From contig JAJXUF010000203.1 of assembly GCA_021783175.1 (NCBI GenBank), positions 1-5,332 of the forward strand: DNA of 5,332 bases, read 5' to 3'. A program made the translations under genes and the position numbers. Positions 1 through 5,332 of the stretch are shown here, piece after piece. The notes below the pieces were generated by a model. The model ran no database searches and had not been told where the DNA came from. It saw nothing but the letters and a program-made list of their open reading frames with translations. Origin of the DNA: Pseudomonadota bacterium (GTDB lineage Bacteria; Pseudomonadota; Gammaproteobacteria; Acidiferrobacterales; UBA6901). Each line of letters opens with the position of its first letter. Position 1 is the stretch's first letter.

Positions 1-1872
1 CAGTTCGGCGGCCATGGCGGGCGCACGTTGCGCATCGGCGATGTGTTGCATCTCGGCGTTGAACCCCCTCCCCGGACGCATCGCGCACTACCGGCAAACC
101 TGATTCCTGCCTATGGCAATCAGTGGGAGATCGGCGTGTTGTACGGCCCGCACGGTGCACCGGATTTCTTCACGCCGTCCGACATCCGGACTTTCTTCGC
201 TACGGATTGGGAAGTGCACTACAACTCCAGCCGCACCGGTGTGCGACTGGTTGGGCCTCGACCGGAATGGGCGCGGCAGGATGGCGGCGAGGCCGGGTTG
301 CATCCGTCCAACATCCACGACAATGCCTATGCCATCGGCGCGGTGGACTTTACCGGCGATATGCCGGTAATCCTCGGACCGGACGGTCCCAGCCTCGGCG
401 GTTTTGTGTGTCCGGTGACCATCGCCCACGCGGAGTTGTGGAAGATGGGACAACTGCGGCCGGGCGACACGGTGCGTTTCCGCTGGATGACTTTGGTGCA
501 GGCGAATCATCTCGAACAGCTGCAAGACCAGGCCATCGCAGGGCTGAGCTTGCCGAAGGAGCCACGCGAATTTCCCGCTGCCAAATCGATGGGCAGCCCC
601 GTCATTCACAACATCCCGGCCAAGGGCGAACAGGTACAAGTCGTGTATCGCCAGTCCGGCGACCGCAACTTGCTGATCGAATACGGTCCGCTGGTGCTCG
701 ACATCAATCTGCGTTTCCGGGTGCATGCGCTGATGCAATGGATGCAGCAGGCAATGAACGAGGGCAAGCTGCAAGGCATCCTCGATCTGACTCCGGGTAT
801 CCGCTCGTTGCAGGTCCATTTCGACAGCCGCGTGATGTCGCGCGGGGAATTGGTAAAGAAACTCATCAAAGCAGAGAAGATCCTGCCGCCCATTGCAGAC
901 ATGGAAGTGCCGACACGCATCGTGCATCTGCCGCTGTCGTGGGACGACCCTTCGACAAAGCTGGCGATCGAGAAGTACATGCAGTCGGTGCGCAAGGATG
1001 CGCCCTGGTGTCCGAGCAACATCGAGTTCATCCGCCGCATCAACGGCATCTCAGACATCGAACAGGTGAAGCGCATCGTGTTCGATGCGAGCTATCTGGT
1101 GCTGGGTCTGGGGGATGTCTATCTCGGCGCACCGGTCGCCACGCCGCTCGATCCGCGTCATCGTCTGGTCACGACCAAATATAACCCTGCGCGCACCTGG
1201 ACGCCGGAGAACGCGGTCGGCATCGGCGGCGCCTATATGTGCGTATACGGCATGGAAGGCCCCGGCGGTTACCAGTTCGTCGGGCGTACCGTGCAGATGT
1301 GGAACCGTTACAAACAGACGGCCGACTTCGAGCAAGGAAAACCGTGGTTGCTGCGCTTCTTCGACCAGATCCGTTTTTATCCGGTGTCGGAGCAGGAATT
1401 GCTCAAGATGCGCGAGGACTTCGTGGCCGGGCGTTTCCAGCTCAAGATCGAGGAGACGACCTTCAGTCTGAAGGAATACAACCAGTATCTGCATACCAAC
1501 GACCGGGAGATCACCGCGTTCCGCAACACGCAGCGTGCCGCCTTCGCCGCAGAGCGCGAGATGTGGAAAGCCAACGGTCAGGCGGAGTACGCCACGGACA
1601 ACACGGTGGCGGAAGCCGGGACGGATAGTGAACTCGACCTTCCACCGGGTAGCCGTGCCGTGACAGCCCATGTCGCGGGCAACGTGTGGGCCATGTCTGT
1701 CGAGGTTGGCAGCAAGGTCAAGGCGGGCGACACGCTGGTGGTCATCGAGTCGATGAAGATGGAGATCGCGGTGCTCGCTCCCTGCGATGGCGAGATCCTC
1801 CAATTGAATTGCCGTACGGGCGGACAAGTCTCCGCCGGGCAAGACCTGCTGGTAATCCATGGCGATGAGTGA
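1..1872 (+). CDS. Urea carboxylase family protein, C-terminal part (carboxyltransferase domains plus biotin carrier domain), 5'-truncated by window
   Basis: This is a biotin-dependent cytoplasmic enzyme that carboxylates urea to allophanate using ATP and bicarbonate; some family members prefer guanidine. Reading frame 1 is open from the first base ([16 protein letters not shown]), so the TTG at base 28 is not a start. The 623 residues visible are about half of a family member of roughly 1200 residues; the biotin carboxylase domain lies upstream. Numbering from base 1, residues 1 to about 165 are the end of the KipA-like (AHS2) domain, finishing near VRFRWMTL. Residues about 205-445 are the KipI-like (AHS1) domain, with [11 protein letters not shown] near 219, [11 protein letters not shown] and [20 protein letters not shown] near 391. 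A helical segment and an acidic linker (about 530-550) follow. Residues about 550-623 are a biotinyl carrier domain with ESMKM, biotin lysine at 586. The allophanate hydrolase gene follows at once, which supports the assignment. Substrate choice (urea or guanidine) is not settled by this fragment. Confidence 0.95.
   Translation, partial: QFGGHGGRTLRIGDVLHLGVEPPPRTHRALPANLIPAYGNQWEIGVLYGPHGAPDFFTPSDIRTFFATDWEVHYNSSRTGVRLVGPRPEWARQDGGEAGLHPSNIHDNAYAIGAVDFTGDMPVILGPDGPSLGGFVCPVTIAHAELWKMGQLRPGDTVRFRWMTLVQANHLEQLQDQAIAGLSLPKEPREFPAAKSMGSPVIHNIPAKGEQVQVVYRQSGDRNLLIEYGPLVLDINLRFRVHALMQWMQQAMNEGKLQGILDLTPGIRSLQVHFDSRVMSRGELVKKLIKAEKILPPIADMEVPTRIVHLPLSWDDPSTKLAIEKYMQSVRKDAPWCPSNIEFIRRINGISDIEQVKRIVFDASYLVLGLGDVYLGAPVATPLDPRHRLVTTKYNPARTWTPENAVGIGGAYMCVYGMEGPGGYQFVGRTVQMWNRYKQTADFEQGKPWLLRFFDQIRFYPVSEQELLKMREDFVAGRFQLKIEETTFSLKEYNQYLHTNDREITAFRNTQRAAFAAEREMWKANGQAEYATDNTVAEAGTDSELDLPPGSRAVTAHVAGNVWAMSVEVGSKVKAGDTLVVIESMKMEIAVLAPCDGEILQLNCRTGGQVSAGQDLLVIHGDE
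1747..1761 (+). other. Biotin attachment motif (ESMKM) in the carrier domain
   Basis: The codons spell Glu-Ser-Met-Lys-Met, the canonical biotinylation motif recognised by biotin protein ligase. The lysine codon is at 1756-1758. It lies 37 residues before the C-terminus, close to the usual distance in biotin carrier domains, so the carrier domain appears intact. Confidence 0.93.
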
Positions 1873-1876
1873 GGGA
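1871..1876 (+). promoter_or_regulatory. Ribosome binding site for the allophanate hydrolase, overlapping the carboxylase stop codon
   Basis: GAGGGA lies just before the ATG at 1880, with GAGG five bases from that start. It shares its first two bases with the TGA stop (1870-1872) of the upstream gene, a layout that favours translational coupling. It is the reason for preferring 1880 over the in-frame ATGs at 1859, 1865 and 1898, which have no comparable purine-rich stretch in front of them. Confidence 0.6.
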
Positions 1877-1879
1877 ACG

Positions 1880-3649
1880 ATGAAACACGATCTGAGCATG
1901 AATTCACTCCGTAAACGCTATCTTGCAGGCGAGCTGCATCCGCTGGCCGTCATGCAGGATATTCTGGCGCGCATCGCCGACGATCCGCATCACGTCTGGA
2001 TACATCGCTTGTCTCCGGCAGAGATCGGCGACTACGTATCGGCCCTGCAAGACAAAGATCCTGCAACGCTGCTTTTGTACGGCATTCCGTTTGCCATCAA
2101 GGACAACATCGATCTGGCCGGTGTGCCGACCACGGCGGGTTGTCCGGAGTTTGCCTATGTGCCGCAGCAGCACGCAACGGTGGTGCAACGCCTGATCGAC
2201 GCGGGTGCAATACCTGTCGGAAAAACCAACCTCGATCAATTTGCCACCGGGCTGAACGGTACGCGTTCGCCGCACGGCGCATGCCGCAACGCGTATGACG
2301 CGGACTATATTTCCGGCGGCTCCAGCTCGGGTTCGGCAGTAGCCGTTGCGCTGGGGCAGACCAGTTTCAGTCTGGGTACCGACACGGCAGGTTCGGGTCG
2401 CGTACCTGCCGCGTTCAACAATCTGGTCGGGGTAAAGGCGACGCGAGGCTGGTTATCCACCCGCGGCGTGGTGCCTGCCTGTCGTTCGCTGGATTGCGTA
2501 TCCATCTTTGCGCTCAACACGGCGGATGCCCAAAGCGTGTTGTCCGTGGCAGCCGGATACGACGAGCAGGATGCCTACTCGCGCCGGATGCTGCCGCACG
2601 GTTTTGATTTCGGACGCGCCGGAACTTTCCGTTTCGGCGTGCCGCGCGCCGAGCAATTGCAGTTCTTCGGCAATCGGCAAGCTGCCGGCCTGTTCCGGCG
2701 CAGTTGCGATGTTCTCCAAGCAATCGGCGGCATCGCGGTCGAAGTCGATTTCGCCCCGTTCCTGGATGCGGCACGCCTGCTGTACGAAGGACCGTGGGTA
2801 GCGGAACGCTATGTCGCGATCCGCGAATTCTTCGATGCAAAGGCGGAACACATCAACCCGGTGGTGCGCGAGATCATTGCCGGTGCAAAGAAATTTTCCG
2901 CGGCCGATGCATTCAGCGGCATGTATCGGCTGGAAACGTTGCGCAAAGAAACTGCAACGGTCTGGAACGGGATCGATTGTCTGGTCACGCCTACCGCCGG
3001 TACCATCTATCGCATAGACGAGATGCAGGCCGACCCGATACGCCTGAATGCGAATCTCGGCTATTACACCAACTTCATGAACCTGCTGGATTATGCTGCG
3101 GTAGCTGTTCCGGCAGGTTTTCAGGACGACGGCCTGCCATTCGGCATCACGCTGGCAGCACCCGCACATCAGGACATTCCATTGCTGCATCTGGCCGACC
3201 GGTTGTTCCATGACGCGAGCGATGCAGCTGCAGGAGGTGAACAGTTGCTGACCGGAAGAGTCCGCGTCGCAGTTTGCGGCGCACACCTCAAGGGACTCCC
3301 GCTTAATCACCAGCTTGCAAGTCGGGGCGCGCACCTGGTGACATGCACCCGCAGTTCGGCCGATTACAAACTGTACGCATTGCCCGGAGGTCCCCCGCAT
3401 CGTCCGGGCATGGTGCGCGTGGAGAAGGATGAGGCAGGCAGTGCCATTGAAGTGGAAGTATGGGAAATGCCCGCGCGCGAATTCGGTTCATTCGTGGCAG
3501 GCATACCCGCGCCGCTCGGTATCGGCACCATCACACTGGCAAGCGGCGAGCAGGTTCAGGGTTTTGTGTGCGAGCAATATGCCTTGAAAAATGCGGAGGA
3601 CATCACCCGCTTTGGCGGATGGCGAGCCTATTTGCAGCAGCAAAGCTGA
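1880..3649 (+). CDS. atzF: Allophanate hydrolase
   Basis: This cytoplasmic enzyme hydrolyses allophanate, the product of urea carboxylase, to ammonium and CO2. From the ATG at 1880 the protein has 589 residues, near the usual family length of about 600. Residues about 25-445 are an amidase-signature domain. The Ser-cisSer-Lys triad can be placed: Lys74 in IPFAIKDN, Ser148 in SGGSSSGS and Ser172 in GTDTAGSGR. The spacings of 74 and 24 match the triad of Pseudomonas AtzF as I recall it (K91, S165, S189). Residues about 462-589 are the allophanate hydrolase C-terminal domain, with GAHLKGLPLN at 467, YALPGG at 499 and FGSFVAGIPAPLGIGT at 535. In the Kluyveromyces enzyme this domain decarboxylates the N-carboxycarbamate intermediate. 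Its presence separates the protein from ordinary amidases and GatA. The gene starts 7 bases after the carboxylase stop; starts at 1859 or 1865 would overlap that gene. The two activities are separate proteins here, unlike the fused fungal urea amidolyase (DUR1,2). Confidence 0.95.
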   Translation: MKHDLSMNSLRKRYLAGELHPLAVMQDILARIADDPHHVWIHRLSPAEIGDYVSALQDKDPATLLLYGIPFAIKDNIDLAGVPTTAGCPEFAYVPQQHATVVQRLIDAGAIPVGKTNLDQFATGLNGTRSPHGACRNAYDADYISGGSSSGSAVAVALGQTSFSLGTDTAGSGRVPAAFNNLVGVKATRGWLSTRGVVPACRSLDCVSIFALNTADAQSVLSVAAGYDEQDAYSRRMLPHGFDFGRAGTFRFGVPRAEQLQFFGNRQAAGLFRRSCDVLQAIGGIAVEVDFAPFLDAARLLYEGPWVAERYVAIREFFDAKAEHINPVVREIIAGAKKFSAADAFSGMYRLETLRKETATVWNGIDCLVTPTAGTIYRIDEMQADPIRLNANLGYYTNFMNLLDYAAVAVPAGFQDDGLPFGITLAAPAHQDIPLLHLADRLFHDASDAAAGGEQLLTGRVRVAVCGAHLKGLPLNHQLASRGAHLVTCTRSSADYKLYALPGGPPHRPGMVRVEKDEAGSAIEVEVWEMPAREFGSFVAGIPAPLGIGTITLASGEQVQGFVCEQYALKNAEDITRFGGWRAYLQQQS

Positions 3650-3654
3650 TTTCC

Positions 3655-4524
3655 ATGGAACTGCAATTGTTCAAGACGTTATGGGGGCATGGCGGCTCGC
3701 TGAACAAGGCTGCCTATCAGGCCGTTGATGCGGGTTTTGCCGGCCTGGAAGGAAATGCGGATATGCCGCAGACACGTCGCGATGAATTGCAGTCCGTATT
3801 GCAGACGTGGGGCTTGCGCTACATTCAGGAGATCGTGACGGCAGGCGGTTATGTGCCCCGACGTCAGGCGACAGTGGAAGAGCATATCGCCGATGCCGTG
3901 CGCCAGCTTCAACTCGGGCGCTCGCTTGAACCTCAATGGGTGACCATTATCGGCGGTTGCGATGCATGGCAGTTGGAACAAAGTGTGCGCTTCTTCGGCG
4001 AAGTGCAGGAAGTCGCCGCAAGAATGAACATCGCCTGCAGCTTTGAGACGCACCGCAGTCGTTCCCTGTTTAACCCCTGGACCACGATCGATATTTTGCT
4101 GCGCCTGCCGGAGTTGCAACTCACTTGCGACTTCAGCCACTGGGTAGTGGTGATGGAGCGGCAACTGGACGAGGACTGGGACGCGGTCAAGGAAGTTGCG
4201 CGGCATGCCCGTCACATTCATGCCCGCGTCGGTTATGACCAGGGTCCGCAAGTACCGCATCCGGCCGCGCCGGAATATGCGGGTGCGCTGGCATCGCACC
4301 AGCGCTGCTGGGAAGCGATCTGGTCGGTACAACGCGACAACGGAAATTCCCTTACCACGATGACCCCGGAGTTCGGCCCGGATGGTTATTTGCATAGCAT
4401 GCCATTCACGCAGCTGCCGGTTGCCGATCTGTGGGAGATCAATGCGTGGATGGGAAGAACCGAACTCGATCATTTCGAGAATTGGTACCGCAACGGCCAT
4501 TCGACTGACAGCAGCGTGAAGTGA
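3655..4524 (+). CDS. Sugar phosphate isomerase/epimerase-like TIM-barrel protein, substrate unknown
   Basis: The 289-residue product resembles the xylose isomerase-like TIM-barrel superfamily (AP endonuclease 2 fold), whose members are metal-dependent isomerases, epimerases or related enzymes. Features seen are an N-terminal beta-alpha start (LQLFKTLWGH), a strand with GFAGLEGN and four acidic or histidine sites in family order: Glu131 in SFETHRSR, Asp159 and His162 in TCDFSHW, His187 and His189 in HIHARVGYDQGPQ, and Glu239 in TPEFGPDGY. These look like the divalent-metal ligands and suggest a working enzyme, probably soluble, as no signal peptide or membrane segment is seen. The ATG at 3655 lies 5 bases after the allophanate hydrolase stop and has only a weak ribosome site, so coupled translation is likely. 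The frame stays open upstream to 3460, but that part overlaps the allophanate hydrolase and does not resemble the fold. I infer a role linked to the urea/allophanate operon, but nothing in the sequence names the substrate. Confidence 0.85.
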   Translation: MELQLFKTLWGHGGSLNKAAYQAVDAGFAGLEGNADMPQTRRDELQSVLQTWGLRYIQEIVTAGGYVPRRQATVEEHIADAVRQLQLGRSLEPQWVTIIGGCDAWQLEQSVRFFGEVQEVAARMNIACSFETHRSRSLFNPWTTIDILLRLPELQLTCDFSHWVVVMERQLDEDWDAVKEVARHARHIHARVGYDQGPQVPHPAAPEYAGALASHQRCWEAIWSVQRDNGNSLTTMTPEFGPDGYLHSMPFTQLPVADLWEINAWMGRTELDHFENWYRNGHSTDSSVK

Positions 4525-4526
4525 CC

Positions 4527-5332
4527 ATGTTCGGCTACTTCCTTCAACCTCGGCGGAAGGCCGTCTCGGCGCTGCTTGCGGGATCGGTGTTCTGGGGGCT
4601 GTTCTGGTGGCCGCTCAAGTCGCTCTCCATGTTCGGCATCCAGGGCGGCATTGTGCAGGTATATGCGTTTGGTTTGTCGGTGCTGCTGCTGTTGCCCTTC
4701 GTCTGGAATAATTTGGCGCAGTTACGCGGACGGATACGGCTGATCCTTCTTATAGCTGCACTGGGCGGCTGGGCCACTGCGGCATTGGTCACTTCTCTCG
4801 CCGCAGGAAGCGTGGTACGCGTCATGTTGCTGTTCTACCTGGCACCGGTATGGACGATCCTTGCGGCAAGAATATTCCTGGGCGAAGCGTTCACCCGGTT
4901 GCGACTCATTGCGTTGGGACTTGCGCTGGTGGGACTGGCCGCGACTTTGGGCGGCCCCGAGATATTTTCGACGCCGCTGTCTGTGGTGGATATGCTTGCA
5001 CTCTCATCCGGACTGGCTTTCGCCTTCAATAACGTGGCTATCCGGGTCGGTCACGGCTTGCCGGACACGGTGCGGGCAGTGGCGATCAACGCGGGATGTG
5101 CCCTCATTTCGTTCGGTTTCATGTGCCGGGAAGCCAAGCCCATGCAGACGCTCGATGTCATGCAGCTGGGAATACTGTCCGCACTCGGATTGTTCTGGAT
5201 ATTGCCCGGCACGCTGGCGACTTTCTATGGGGTGGCTCGGCTTGATGCGGGCAAGGCCGCAATCTTGTTGCTGGCGGAACTCGTGGTCGGCGTGTTCTCC
5301 GCAGTATTGATCGGAGGAGAGCAATTGTCCGC
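4527..5332 (+). CDS. EamA/DMT-family inner-membrane transporter, 3'-truncated by window
   Basis: This is a drug/metabolite transporter superfamily permease of the inner membrane; the family moves small metabolites such as amino acids, nucleosides and amines. The frame is open from the ATG at 4527 to the window end, giving 268 residues of an expected 290-300. Nine hydrophobic segments can be seen near residues 13-30, 42-60, 71-91, 97-117, 126-142, 151-171, 183-199, 212-233 and 242-264; the tenth would lie beyond the window. The two EamA repeats show their typical ends: YLAPVWTILAARIFLGE at 104-120, and AAILLLAELVVGVFSAVLIGGE at the end of the second. Tryptophans in the first helix (VFWGLFWWPLKSL) fit the family. 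Only 2 bases separate it from the stop of the TIM-barrel gene, and a weak AAGTGA lies before the ATG. A start at the in-frame ATG 4629 would remove the first helix. The substrate cannot be told from sequence; export or uptake of a compound handled by the operon is inference. Confidence 0.9.
   Translation, partial: MFGYFLQPRRKAVSALLAGSVFWGLFWWPLKSLSMFGIQGGIVQVYAFGLSVLLLLPFVWNNLAQLRGRIRLILLIAALGGWATAALVTSLAAGSVVRVMLLFYLAPVWTILAARIFLGEAFTRLRLIALGLALVGLAATLGGPEIFSTPLSVVDMLALSSGLAFAFNNVAIRVGHGLPDTVRAVAINAGCALISFGFMCREAKPMQTLDVMQLGILSALGLFWILPGTLATFYGVARLDAGKAAILLLAELVVGVFSAVLIGGEQLS

Noticed and set aside
88..927. Long open frame on the minus strand (279 residues)
   Set aside because: It lies wholly antisense to the conserved carboxylase domains, its translation resembles no family, and it is explained by high G+C codon bias in the real gene.
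28..1872. TTG at base 28 as the start of the carboxylase gene
   Set aside because: The frame is open through base 1 and the residues before it (FGGHGGRT) match the KipA-like domain, so the gene is simply cut by the window edge.
1051..1899. Long open frame on the minus strand (282 residues)
   Set aside because: It is antisense to the carboxylase and carrier domain, with His/Arg/Asp-rich shadow composition and no recognisable motif.
2453..3400. Long open frame on the minus strand (315 residues)
   Set aside because: It is antisense to the allophanate hydrolase, whose catalytic motifs are intact, and its translation shows no known domain.
1880..3649. GatA (glutamyl-tRNA amidotransferase subunit A) or general amidase
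   Set aside because: The C-terminal domain specific to allophanate hydrolases is present and the neighbour is urea carboxylase.
3460..3654. Upstream extension of the TIM-barrel gene overlapping the allophanate hydrolase
   Set aside because: The extra residues are Arg/Gly/His-rich out-of-frame translation of a conserved C-terminal domain, while the ATG at 3655 gives a proper first strand of the fold.
3679..4500. Long open frame on the minus strand (273 residues)
   Set aside because: It is antisense to the TIM-barrel gene, which has family motifs in order along its length; the antisense product has none.
4861..5310. Plus-strand open frame of 149 residues inside the transporter gene
   Set aside because: It is Arg/Ser/Cys/Trp-rich and out of frame with the clear EamA helices, so it is a shadow.

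Overview
The window is a single-strand, tightly packed gene block from a Gram-negative bacterium, most likely a beta- or gammaproteobacterium. That placement is inferred from the moderately high G+C content, the codon use and the layout of separate carboxylase and hydrolase genes. No rRNA or marker gene is present to confirm it. All four genes read on the + strand with gaps of only a few bases, which is the appearance of one operon.

Layout: (1) bases 1-1872 hold the C-terminal half of a biotin-dependent urea carboxylase-family enzyme, whose N-terminal biotin carboxylase part lies before the window. (2) Bases 1880-3649 hold a complete allophanate hydrolase with an amidase-signature catalytic domain and the family's C-terminal domain. 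(3) Bases 3655-4524 hold a sugar-phosphate isomerase/epimerase-like (xylose isomerase-like) TIM-barrel protein of unknown substrate. (4) Bases 4527-5332 hold an EamA/DMT-family inner-membrane transporter cut by the window end. No intergenic stretch exceeds 10 bases, and I see no RNA gene, mobile element, CRISPR array or terminator.

How they work together: the carboxylase uses ATP, bicarbonate and biotin to carboxylate urea to allophanate (or guanidine to carboxyguanidine in the guanidine-specific branch of the family). The allophanate hydrolase then breaks allophanate down to ammonium and CO2. Together they form a nickel-free, urease-independent route to nitrogen. The TIM-barrel protein and the EamA transporter are not classical parts of this pathway. 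Their very close spacing suggests co-expression and makes them the least explained part of the window. Nothing here is clearly a new system; the main open questions are the real substrate of the carboxylase and the role of the two downstream genes.
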